Source: an uncultured Gammaproteobacteria bacterium
GTDB lineage: Bacteria > Pseudomonadota > Gammaproteobacteria > Pseudomonadales > Ketobacteraceae
Reading direction: 5' to 3'
NCBI GenBank assembly: GCA_913063125.1
Contig: CAJXZM010000023.1
Coordinates: 1 to 49,335, forward strand
Length of the DNA stretch: 49,335 nt
Position 1 is the first letter of the stretch. Every line of letters starts with the position of its first letter. A program made the translations under genes and the position numbers. A model generated the notes under the pieces. It was given only the letters and a program-made list of their open reading frames with translations, had not been told where the DNA came from and did not search any database. Below are positions 26,601 through 34,527 of the stretch, in pieces.

Positions 26601-29600
26601 TCATGTGTTCTGGCAAAATACTATTTAGCGACTCCCTTACTAATCTATTATCAAAACCGTTGTCGAAACCATTGTCAGACCCTGCATCAACTGCGACATC
26701 ACTTTTTCTATCGATTGCAGACAACGTTAAATAAGCCGCCAAACTTTGATTTTCTCGCACTACGCATACGGCTTCAGCAACTCCGTTTAATGCAGAAAGG
26801 TGTGCTTCGATCTCCCCTAATTCAACTCTAAAACCACGTAGCTGAATCTGATTATCTATACGACCAACAAAATCAACATTACCGTTATTAAGCCAGCGAC
26901 CTAGGTCCCCTGTTCGATACAGCGCTTCAAAATCTAACTGCTCAAAAGTGTTAGTGACAAAAGCCTCTTGAGTTTTTTCAGGCTTGTTCCAATAACCATT
27001 TCCAACACCTACCCCTCCGATGCAAATTTCTCCAACAACTCCATTCGGTAACAGGCGCCCTTTTTGATCAAGAATGAGTACATTTACATTTGGTAGCGGT
27101 ATACCAATAGGAACAGTAGATTCGTCACATCCCAATGGCGAGGCAATAATTGCCTGAATGACATCATCGGAAGCTTCCGTAGGCCCATAAGCATTAACGA
27201 CCGGTATATTGGGATACAATGCCAACCAGCGATTAACCAACGCCACAGAAACCGCTTCGCCAGTAGCCATCATCCATTTCAAACTGGATAGATCTCGTGA
27301 CTTTTCATCTAATGTTACAACATGCTCTATAAGCATTTGTAATACGGACGGCACCAGCTCTGCTATATCAATAGACTCGGTTTTAAGTAACTTGAATAAG
27401 GTCGGTATTTCCGTGACATCGTCCAAAATAACCGTTTTTCCACCACGAATAATAGGGCCCAGAAATTGCCAAACAGATATATCGGACGAAGATGGCGCAC
27501 TTTGAAGAAAATTAAATGCCCCATTAAAACCCAGCACATCACATTCTGCTAAAATATGATTCAACGCGCCTTTATGATGTAACAATGCCCCTTTCGGCTC
27601 ACCTGTAGAACCCGAGGTATAGATCATATAAGCCAGGTCATTTGGCATAGAGGTATTTTCAAACGAATTGGCATTATCCGCACTAGCACTCTGCTCGTCG
27701 AAAACACTCTTTGTCGAATAAACATCGTCAAGATAAACTATGGTTTTTGATTGAAGGTCGCAGCCATAACTATCAATTAATGTTTTTTGTGAAACAATAA
27801 CACTAGCCTTCGAATCCTCTAGCATATAACGAATGCGATCAGCCGGGTATTTCGGATCAATAGGCACATAGGCTGCGCCATTTTTCATAATGGCTAAGAT
27901 GGCGGCTAAAAAGTATTGGCTTCGATCTGCGTATAACGCAACGAGGTGGTTACGCCTCACGCCAGCCTCATTTAACGTAGACGCTAGCACATTAACCATA
28001 CCATTAAGTGCTTTGTAACTTAATCTCTCTTCGCCACATACCACCGCTATATCATTTGGGGACTCAATCACTTGTCGTTCAAAAATGGCAGGGATAGTAT
28101 CAGATAGATCGTAATTAACACAGGTTCCTGACTGTGCAAGCAAAGACTGTTTTTCTTTTTCAAAAACAAGGTCGAGTGTATTGATCGCATCTTTGCCACA
28201 AATAACTTGCTCACTGAGCCAAACTAGACGTTCAAGAAAGTCTACGTCTTGAAACTCACCCGTGTTATATGTCAGGTTACAACGCGCTTCTTCTTTTTTT
28301 GCAACAACGGTAAATTCAACCGTTCCACTTACGTGATTAATCAGCGGTCTAATATTAGTAGGTTGTCCGAGAAAATCTGGAGCAACAACAAAAGGCAGAA
28401 AGTTGAATATAAACGAATGTTGTGAGCGAGGAAGTGATGATGCCTGACTCTTCTCGGACCAAAGACGTTTTCCCTTAATACTTTTCTGGAACGCGCGTGA
28501 TTTGGCAAGTATATCCAGAAAGGAAGCTGGACATCCTCCCTCATCGGAAAAACAAGATGCATCAAACAAAAATGGTGATGATTGTGCAAAACACCCAGCA
28601 ATATTTTCGAATCCTTTCTCCCGACCGTGAATCATTTCGTCAATATAGAACGAGGTCTCACATTGACTGTATCGCTGCAACAAGATCCCATACAGCACTT
28701 TAAAATAAAGCGGTGGCGTAATTCTGTTCTTGCGGCAGAACATCATTATGGAAAACCAATGTCCTGTGGGCAGAACCAAACTCTTTGTTGTAGAACCTGA
28801 CCTAAACTCTTCAGTAGAATTCAGGTCTACCGAAACAGGACTTCGATTGATCGATTGGGTTATCTCAACAGCGCTTAAATTTTCAGGCAATGTATTGCGC
28901 CAAAAACGTTGAGTTTCTGCTGAATCCGCATGATTTCTTTCATACAGGACATATTCATGGAATCGATCATTCCAGACAGGCGCTTGCACACCATCAGCAA
29001 TTTGATCATATCGGTCTCTAAGGGTAAGGCCCAGCGACGCTAACCCTATACCATCAAAAATGACATGATGACTAGCCAACATAACCAAGTATCGTTGATC
29101 AGTCACTTTTACAATCTTACAGAACAGCAGCTCTTCCAAAACACTGTAAGGTCTGAAAATAAACGCATCAATCCGCTCGGTAATTTGTTCTTCGCTCAAT
29201 GACTCCGAAGACCAATCAACCGTCTCTACGTTAGCTTTCTTGTTTTGATAAACAACTTGATAAATAGCATCAAGATAAGGTTTTGTTGACTCTTTAAGCT
29301 GTGTTCTAAGAACCCCCTGCTCTTCTACCAATTCAACAAAAGCTTGTCTCATGACATCAACATCCATTGATGCTGGAACATCTGTACAAAATCCAAAACT
29401 ATTTTGTACAGTATTAGGGTCTACTAACGCTGAAAGATAAATTGACTGCTGATTTAATGTTAGCGGGTAAACTGCCTCTGCATACGAGGCATCATCCGTC
29501 TTACTGCTTATATCTAGCCCAATTTCTCGGGCAATCGTTTTATCGTTTGCAATAGGTAATGCACGAATCGACTGATATTCTCCAGAAATCACCGCCGACA

Positions 29601-32600
29601 AAAGGTATTCATAATGAACAACCATATTGGCAATCGTACTTTCAAAAAACAAATCGTTGTTGTATTCAACGCTGACTTCTAGTATTCCGTCTCGCTCTTC
29701 CAGGACCCATGTCATATCGTACTTCGCAACGACATTCTCCCGTTGCAACATACAAACGGACAAATCATCAGCTAGGCCCGACCCTTGCGAAGAACCATTC
29801 CGTCCAGCGGCTGAAGCCGCAGCATTATTCATATTTTGCAACTGAAAACCAACTTGAATCCCCGTCGGATACGTCGGGTTACGATCATAATCAAGCCGTT
29901 CAAACAACATCTCTACAGGAAGATCTTGATGCGCATAGGCATCTAACATAGTATCTTTTACACGGGCATAGAACGCGTCAACCGATGGGTTGTCATCAAA
30001 TTCCGTACGTACAATGAGACCATTTAAAAACAAACCAATAATGTTTTCGGTATCTCCATGATGACGGCCTGCTATTGGGGTGCCAACAGAAATATCATTA
30101 GTTTGAGTATAGCGAGAGAGTAAAATCTGATAGGCACCCATCAAGGTCATAAATAACGACAGCTGATGCTCTTGACTAAATGCGTTTATCTGACGGGTCA
30201 ATTCAAAAGACATTTTCTTGGAATAACTACTCCCGCTAAATGTTTGAATCGTTGGTCTCGGTTTGTCCGTAGGCAACCGTAGTATTTGCGGTGCACCTGC
30301 TAATTTTTTCTCCCAATAATCCAATTGTGTATCTAATACATCACCTTGCAGCCATTCACGTTGCCAATAGGCATAATCAGCATACTGAATTTTCAGCGGC
30401 GTCAGTGAAGACGGCAGCCCATGCTTTTCAGTTCCGTATAGCGCCACAAACTCTCTCATAAAGAGGTTCATTGACCAACCATCACTGACCACATGATGCA
30501 GTGTTAAAAGAAGCAAGTGCTCTACTTGCTGGCCCCTGCCACCTTTGCCACCATCTTTCTCCTCACCTTCATTTTTACTACCAAACGAAATCAATCTAAC
30601 GCGAACAAGTGGATCCGATGCCAAATTAAAAAACTTTGACGCATCTGTATTTGCTATCCGCTTTTGTAACCGTTCGATATCATCAGCACTACTACCAGTC
30701 ACATCAATATATTCTTTATCAAGCGTCCAGTTTTTAAGGGCATCAAACTGAAAATAAGGCACGCCTTCTTGTTCAATAAAATTAGCCCCCAATACTTCAT
30801 GCCGCCTAAACATTTCTTGAAAGACGCGCTCCAGCACGTCCTCATCCAGCGTCCCTTTCAACAACAAAGGAAATGGCATATTTAAGGCTACGCTTGAGGG
30901 ATCAAGCTTTTGCATAAACCATAACCGGTTCTGCGCAAATGACACCGGTATATTTTGATCACGTGAAACAACCTTAATCTCAGGAGCCGAATTACTCACA
31001 CCTGTAGAGAGCGTCTCTTCGACGGCTATGGAAATGGCAGCAATGGTTAACTTTTCAAAAAGCACGCGCAGAGGAATAGACACCTGATAAATAGCGTTCA
31101 ACCGACTCATGACAAGTGTGGCCAACAATGAGTGGCCACCGAGCTCAAAGAACGAGTCATTCACGCCAATAGGGGTTACTCCCAGAATCTCTTCCCATAT
31201 CAACGCCAACTGTTCTTCTATCGATGTACGTGGAGCGAGATACTGAGATGTACGATCCCCTTTTCCAGGAGCAGGTAATGCAACATAATCCGTCTTGCCG
31301 TTGGCAGTTAATGGAATACTCTCCATAACAACATATGACTGAGGCAGCATATACTCAGGTAACTTTTCTCTGACCCAGTCAAAAATAACGCTCTTAACCC
31401 AATCAACATTGTTAGTTTCTGATACGGCGCCATCACAAAAAACAACGTATGCGACTAGCTGTGAGGCACCATTTACTGCAGCCTGTTTAACGACAATAGC
31501 TTTTATAAACTCATGGCACAATAAGGTAGCTTCAATCTCTCCAGGCTCTACTCTAAAACCTCTGATGTTGATTTGGCTATCACATCGGTCAATTAACTGA
31601 ACACGACCATCAGGAAGATAGCGCCCTAAATCACCCGTTCGGTAAATTCGCGCAGAGGTATTCTCATACACAGAAGAATACGTATCAAGCAAAGGAAAGT
31701 TTGATGCAGTTAGACGCTCATCATTTTCATAACCCAAAGATAAGTATGGGGTCCGAATAACAATTTCCCCGATCTCACTTACACCAACGGGCCTTAGAGA
31801 ATCATTAACTACCAATATCTGAACACCATCAATTCCGACACCAATAGGAATTACATTTGAAAGGCCCATTTGCGATTCAGTATCAATCCTTTCGAATGCC
31901 ATAACTTGTGGTGTTTCTGTGGCACCATAAACATTCACCAATTGCGCACTAGTCGCAAATTCAGAAAATGCGTTGGCTTGAGAAAAACGTATCTTTTCAC
32001 CACCAAAACACACCAAGCGAAGTTCAGTTGCTTCTTGCTCCCAAGATTGCACCATCAGCTCACCCATCGAAGGAGTTAAGTGCATAACGTTAATGTTGTT
32101 AGATTCCACCCAACGACTAAGGTAACCAGGTTCTAGAAGCTCTTCTTGTTGAGGAATGCATAACGTTGCACCCAGTACTAACGGCGAAAATATATCTCGC
32201 AGAATCGGATCATGGGACACTCCCGATAACATACTAAAACAATCACTACCCTGCAGACCGAATTCCTGCTTGTACCATGTAACAAAATGACTCAGTGGCG
32301 CCAAGTCACAAGCGACTAACTTTGGTTCACCTAACGTGCCTGATGTGAAACTATAATAGGCGACATTACCTTCGGGGACATTCCGTTTCAAAAATAGATC
32401 TTTCGGAACAGCATTACTCACTTCAGAATACGCTTCTTTTTTACTAGGTAAAATAAAGTGACGATTCTCAAATTCTGTTTCTAGCCATTCATATAACGAA
32501 TTCTTCTCTTCTCCGTTTGCAGAGCCCACACTTCGGTCAGAATCAACAAGAACATAATCTGCTTTTAATACATCAAGATAGGATCTAATTTTGTTTTCCG

Positions 32601-34491
32601 GATACGATGCATCGATCAAACAAAAAGAACAGTTAGCGTTTAGTATAGCTAACACTCCTACCGGCAAATTTGCAGTACGAGAGGCTATCAATGCAACCTT
32701 AGCGCCAGAAGCCACATGCTGGACAATGTAACTTGCCAACCTGTTAGCATTCGTTTGAAGCTCATGGTAGGTCCAAGATTCATCGGTACACTTAAGAGCA
32801 ATTGAGCTACCTAACGTTTCAAAGCTTTGCGCTATATCCCCCAAAACATCCGTATATTCCGACAACAATTCTTCATCCGGTGCAACAACATCTAGATCAA
32901 ATTTCCCACCGACACCTAACTGAATATCACCCACACAAATATTTTTGTTTTCTGCTACCACCCTAAGAATATGATCAAAATGCTGTAACAACATTTCCAT
33001 TCTTGATTGTGTATAGAGACCAGAATTATAGATAACATCAAGCTGAAGGCCTTTACCAACTTCCTTTGCGTATACCGTCATATCAAACTTTGATACTTGA
33101 TCGACATCGTCAGCCAAAAGGCTTTCAATTTCTACCCCATCAAAGCTAGCGTTTAATTCTGGAAGATTTAGAAGATTAAAAAACACCTGAAACAATGGTG
33201 TTCGACTTAGATCTCTTTCCGGCTGAAGTTCTTCCACGAGCTTTTCAAATGGTGTCTCTTGATGAGAATAAACATCAACGGCGCCTTGCTTAACATTTTT
33301 CAGTACGTCTATAAATCGATCATTCCTTTTAACGCTAGTACTCATCACCAAAGTACTAATAAAAAAACCAACAAGTCCTTCGACCTCTTCTCGGTTTCTC
33401 CCAGCATTCGGAGTCCCAACATTGATCTGAGACTGGTTCGAATATTTGGCCAGCAACACATCAAAAACTGAAAGCAACCCCATGAATAAAGTAGCGTCTA
33501 CGGTCTGAATAAGTTTTTTAAACCCATCAATCACTTCACGAGGAACCACATGGGAAACCGAAGCACCTTCAAGAATCGGCTTAGCAGTTCTTTCATAGTC
33601 TGTCGGGAGATTTAACACAAAACCATCTCGAGGCAAATAATCACGCCAAAATGCTAGCTGACGTGTCAGCTCACCACCCGCCATTCGTTGTCGTTGCCAA
33701 ACGCTAAAGTCCGCGTATTGAATATCTAACGTTTGTAACCCCGCCTGCTTTTGAAGGTCATTTTTATTAGCGGGAATTTCTAACAACGATGGCATTCTTA
33801 ACAATGTGTTATAGCAAGCGATCAGCTCTTGTACCACAACACCCAAAGACCAACCGTCGGTAATAATGTGATGCATACTCATCAACAATACGAACTGATC
33901 TTCCGTACCATTAACCATCTTTAGTAGACGCACCCTCAATAGCGGATCAACCCCCAAATAAAATGGTGTTTTTAATTCAAGGTCTATATTTTTTTGCAGT
34001 TTTTCGCTTTGCTCACCGTCTGATAAGCTACTAATATCAGTAATAGACAACAACGGCAAAGGGCTATCACTAATTTCCTGGTACGCTGTAGAACCGCTTT
34101 GTACTATTTGAGTTCGCAAGGTTTCATGGCGTCGAACAACCTCCTGCAATGCACGCTCAAAACAATCTACATTCAGTGCTCCCTTCAACTTCAAGATAAC
34201 CGGCATGTTGTACGCCACGCTCTCTGGTTCTAACTGATGGAGAATCCACAAACGTTGCTGTGTTAATGATAAAGGGATTAACTGACTACGATCTGCATGA
34301 GGAATAATATCGACCTGGGCTTTTTGCGCATCGTTCAAAAAAGCAACAATTTCAATCTTTTTTTCGACAACATTGGCCTTCAGCTCTGGTGTAAAAGCGT
34401 CGGCGGGAGCACTGAAACGCAAGGCGCCCTCTTCAAGCCAAAGTTTTATTTTCTTCTGCGCCAAAACATCCAGCAAATCCATTAACGACAT
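20653..34491 (-). CDS. NRPS-1: TubC docking-C-A(LYS2-like)-PCP-C-C*-A(Dab-like)-PCP-C-C*-A(X7)-PCP-TE (predicted last synthetase)
   Basis: 4612 aa, three modules and a thioesterase. Residues 1-52 are a TubC-type docking domain (KLWLEEGALRFSAPADAF). C1 has HHIITDGWS near 206. A1 near 714 is LYS2-like (MLSGVSHDPILRDIFSPL) with code D-P-R-H-C-G-V-Q-V. PCP1 is near 1118. C2 (HHVVSDGWS near 1330) is followed directly by C* (HHVIFDG near 1805). A2 near 2290 reads D-I-W-E-M-T-A-D-D, close to the diaminobutyrate code DIWELTADDK. PCP2 is near 2698. C3 (HHIVSDGRS near 2905) is followed by a second C* (HHATTDG near 3395). A3 near 3882 has FDLTQKN and D-L-K-N-I-G-S-D-I, almost the X4 code of NRPS-3. PCP3 is near 4269. 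The type I thioesterase has GQSMGG near 4421, LLDTYIP and a late TDHEG His near 4586. It is transcribed first but, by its docking and release domains, acts last. Confidence 0.93.
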   Translation of the reverse strand: MSLMDLLDVLAQKKIKLWLEEGALRFSAPADAFTPELKANVVEKKIEIVAFLNDAQKAQVDIIPHADRSQLIPLSLTQQRLWILHQLEPESVAYNMPVILKLKGALNVDCFERALQEVVRRHETLRTQIVQSGSTAYQEISDSPLPLLSITDISSLSDGEQSEKLQKNIDLELKTPFYLGVDPLLRVRLLKMVNGTEDQFVLLMSMHHIITDGWSLGVVVQELIACYNTLLRMPSLLEIPANKNDLQKQAGLQTLDIQYADFSVWQRQRMAGGELTRQLAFWRDYLPRDGFVLNLPTDYERTAKPILEGASVSHVVPREVIDGFKKLIQTVDATLFMGLLSVFDVLLAKYSNQSQINVGTPNAGRNREEVEGLVGFFISTLVMSTSVKRNDRFIDVLKNVKQGAVDVYSHQETPFEKLVEELQPERDLSRTPLFQVFFNLLNLPELNASFDGVEIESLLADDVDQVSKFDMTVYAKEVGKGLQLDVIYNSGLYTQSRMEMLLQHFDHILRVVAENKNICVGDIQLGVGGKFDLDVVAPDEELLSEYTDVLGDIAQSFETLGSSIALKCTDESWTYHELQTNANRLASYIVQHVASGAKVALIASRTANLPVGVLAILNANCSFCLIDASYPENKIRSYLDVLKADYVLVDSDRSVGSANGEEKNSLYEWLETEFENRHFILPSKKEAYSEVSNAVPKDLFLKRNVPEGNVAYYSFTSGTLGEPKLVACDLAPLSHFVTWYKQEFGLQGSDCFSMLSGVSHDPILRDIFSPLVLGATLCIPQQEELLEPGYLSRWVESNNINVMHLTPSMGELMVQSWEQEATELRLVCFGGEKIRFSQANAFSEFATSAQLVNVYGATETPQVMAFERIDTESQMGLSNVIPIGVGIDGVQILVVNDSLRPVGVSEIGEIVIRTPYLSLGYENDERLTASNFPLLDTYSSVYENTSARIYRTGDLGRYLPDGRVQLIDRCDSQINIRGFRVEPGEIEATLLCHEFIKAIVVKQAAVNGASQLVAYVVFCDGAVSETNNVDWVKSVIFDWVREKLPEYMLPQSYVVMESIPLTANGKTDYVALPAPGKGDRTSQYLAPRTSIEEQLALIWEEILGVTPIGVNDSFFELGGHSLLATLVMSRLNAIYQVSIPLRVLFEKLTIAAISIAVEETLSTGVSNSAPEIKVVSRDQNIPVSFAQNRLWFMQKLDPSSVALNMPFPLLLKGTLDEDVLERVFQEMFRRHEVLGANFIEQEGVPYFQFDALKNWTLDKEYIDVTGSSADDIERLQKRIANTDASKFFNLASDPLVRVRLISFGSKNEGEEKDGGKGGRGQQVEHLLLLTLHHVVSDGWSMNLFMREFVALYGTEKHGLPSSLTPLKIQYADYAYWQREWLQGDVLDTQLDYWEKKLAGAPQILRLPTDKPRPTIQTFSGSSYSKKMSFELTRQINAFSQEHQLSLFMTLMGAYQILLSRYTQTNDISVGTPIAGRHHGDTENIIGLFLNGLIVRTEFDDNPSVDAFYARVKDTMLDAYAHQDLPVEMLFERLDYDRNPTYPTGIQVGFQLQNMNNAAASAAGRNGSSQGSGLADDLSVCMLQRENVVAKYDMTWVLEERDGILEVSVEYNNDLFFESTIANMVVHYEYLLSAVISGEYQSIRALPIANDKTIAREIGLDISSKTDDASYAEAVYPLTLNQQSIYLSALVDPNTVQNSFGFCTDVPASMDVDVMRQAFVELVEEQGVLRTQLKESTKPYLDAIYQVVYQNKKANVETVDWSSESLSEEQITERIDAFIFRPYSVLEELLFCKIVKVTDQRYLVMLASHHVIFDGIGLASLGLTLRDRYDQIADGVQAPVWNDRFHEYVLYERNHADSAETQRFWRNTLPENLSAVEITQSINRSPVSVDLNSTEEFRSGSTTKSLVLPTGHWFSIMMFCRKNRITPPLYFKVLYGILLQRYSQCETSFYIDEMIHGREKGFENIAGCFAQSSPFLFDASCFSDEGGCPASFLDILAKSRAFQKSIKGKRLWSEKSQASSLPRSQHSFIFNFLPFVVAPDFLGQPTNIRPLINHVSGTVEFTVVAKKEEARCNLTYNTGEFQDVDFLERLVWLSEQVICGKDAINTLDLVFEKEKQSLLAQSGTCVNYDLSDTIPAIFERQVIESPNDIAVVCGEERLSYKALNGMVNVLASTLNEAGVRRNHLVALYADRSQYFLAAILAIMKNGAAYVPIDPKYPADRIRYMLEDSKASVIVSQKTLIDSYGCDLQSKTIVYLDDVYSTKSVFDEQSASADNANSFENTSMPNDLAYMIYTSGSTGEPKGALLHHKGALNHILAECDVLGFNGAFNFLQSAPSSSDISVWQFLGPIIRGGKTVILDDVTEIPTLFKLLKTESIDIAELVPSVLQMLIEHVVTLDEKSRDLSSLKWMMATGEAVSVALVNRWLALYPNIPVVNAYGPTEASDDVIQAIIASPLGCDESTVPIGIPLPNVNVLILDQKGRLLPNGVVGEICIGGVGVGNGYWNKPEKTQEAFVTNTFEQLDFEALYRTGDLGRWLNNGNVDFVGRIDNQIQLRGFRVELGEIEAHLSALNGVAEAVCVVRENQSLAAYLTLSAIDRKSDVAVDAGSDNGFDNGFDNRLVRESLNSILPEHMIPNSFTVMGKFPLTPAGKIDRKALPKPDEKRSDVVIEPRNTTEIALVDIWKDVLNIDVVSVLDDFFALGGHSLLGTQVVARIRNSLHVDLPMRSIFEFSTLSALALELEKEKRKVGHGSLPIISPRQVIGYSSETPVPLTYGQQRIWMMELLNPGSAAFNMPGAFNVTGELDLSVFESVMGDIVRRHETLRTHFTVDDQGDAFMVAANPDDNWCLSVVDLRGFSKETDLLKVEIDTILRGNETTPFDLLCGPLFRVKVLILPDQEGKPHHTIMFCMHHIVSDGRSVEVLTQEIAKGYLNSRSGEPYSSDLPIQYADYALWQRTHLDNSIIDKQLAYWEKTLDGCASFLHLPTDFPRPAQQTTSGNRIQVAFPDEFSVSLTSVSAEQGVTPFMFMLTAYQLLLSQYAQQDDVLVGIPMAGRELADLQGVIGFFINSVVIRGDMSDNKTVSSLLQNTREHVLDAFANYDVPAEKVLQVLDFERSPAFPPLVQVAFQLLQSVDQGVVGKAASGNGSLDERSDDASYPLIFENLGLDKVDAKLDMTLELRMTESGVTAFLEYNTDLFTQNTITTFLDNYMALAQSMIENIDSPSRSLEWLSEEKLIVALNLDPVLVENVWPVTAMQRDLYLDSIMDLDSHRNSMGCVAELNSVIDPELMHVVINALSQSQSMLKSYFVEAPFTYMDLVYQVIPKTIDVSFEYEDWTRGDWDKKDWKGNLLSLDTLGDENIEELGEQFIYRPFDVKRSRHLSRYRLVKLADERFLFFMVGHHATTDGVAMNQFAKTIVTVYESLQQNPNLTVEDAISHVPRDRFKDHIVSDRQDMDQKGTLDFWRNTLSNAESLVFRIRKDNVNQAPDSNTQNINSKPLKSGTKVSKELVLDDVFWQNIKKYCRKNRITPAHYFKCIYGYLLNSYCGTTQDFQVMELALGRTRESAETLGCFYQQIPYLMRQKVLGREMTMKDVFADARSFQKEIKDYRNISGFAQATILPPGPVTFLYNYQAYYEEVTFNGQTLNNVGLPPDVEGHVLMSVKLADDKLHLILHYYDHLFEDFDFLERMEWITQQLLDGKEKLGDLSLVRPDEEAQLISQAMSSAVEYERGENKPREDRGFEPLVKQIERTLCDAKEAVAVSCGDSSLTYTELDRRASNVALVLQRKGVGAGDVVGVCLHLGCELMVALLAVLKTGAAYLPLDPKHPKERLRFMDDDSSAKFVLTDDKIQHNVMFPDALQLLESESVDNCGSFEQASIDADALFYVIYTSGSTGMPKGALVDQNNVFNLQQWYCKEFAFDASEQHLVISAIGFDLTQKNLWAPLLTGGTLHFIDADEYDPKIIVDTIKHCEITRVNCAPSAFYPLVDRCTEKSALQDLSTLKSVILGGEPIRMQALKSWLEHPDCYCQVINSYGPTECTDIAAFYPIEEPDVFYNNPVPLGRANDNVQLWVVDKHHHLLPQGLTGELAISGQGVGKGYLHQPDLTEAAFVPGVLSNDIMYLTGDLVCQDKEGSLLYVGRNDFQVKVRGLRIELGEVENALCQLDDVKDSLVLMKDELLIAYVIGGGESNSLAQSDWRAVLRNFLPDYMIPSRLFELSQWPLNANGKIDRQALPIDALEEAQYVAPKSRVEKTLVDIWQRVLGAEKVGVTDDFFELGGHSILAVRLMSTIEREFDIQIPLASLFQMQTIAPLATFIEQQTYPGQSSEDNWSYLVRLRSANASVEGDAEGSDSGVNEKTLFCIHAVGGEVLAYSTLARELSSDISVFGLQARGFMAEQSPLSDIGEMADVYVAQIKQVSPSGPYYLCGQSMGGLIAIEIARRLRSIGSRVEAVFLLDTYIPSETNKVNDVDFIVEKLGAIIDVDRATVNALSAEARIEFVIDRLVSSGSLPADISREELTSRMSVFLAHQHAFEQYKMVDYDGRLIHWCATEGAAENTTGDDKQLDTKQSTQPRAKSDTLWTSLCTTVDQRYIKTDHEGVLQAPYVGEIALAINKIIKN
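23410..24775 (-). other. Second C* domain of NRPS-1 (before A3)
   Basis: Approximate borders. It opens VWPVTAMQRDLYLDS and ends with FLERMEWITQQLLDG just before A3. It carries HHATTDG, CRKNRITPAHYFKCIYG, GCFYQQIP and FLYNYQAY. It follows a complete ordinary C domain without an A or PCP between. Confidence 0.75.
28180..29485 (-). other. First C* domain of NRPS-1 (before the Dab-like A2)
   Basis: Approximate borders. It opens VYPLTLNQQSIYLSA and ends FLERLVWLSEQVICG. It carries HHVIFDG, CRKNRITPPLYFKVLYG, GCFAQSSPF and FIFNFLPF. It lies directly between C2 and the diaminobutyrate-like A domain. Confidence 0.75.
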
Positions 34492-34527
34492 TCAGAATAA
34501 CCCTTTCTTTGTAATATTTTCGCGATT

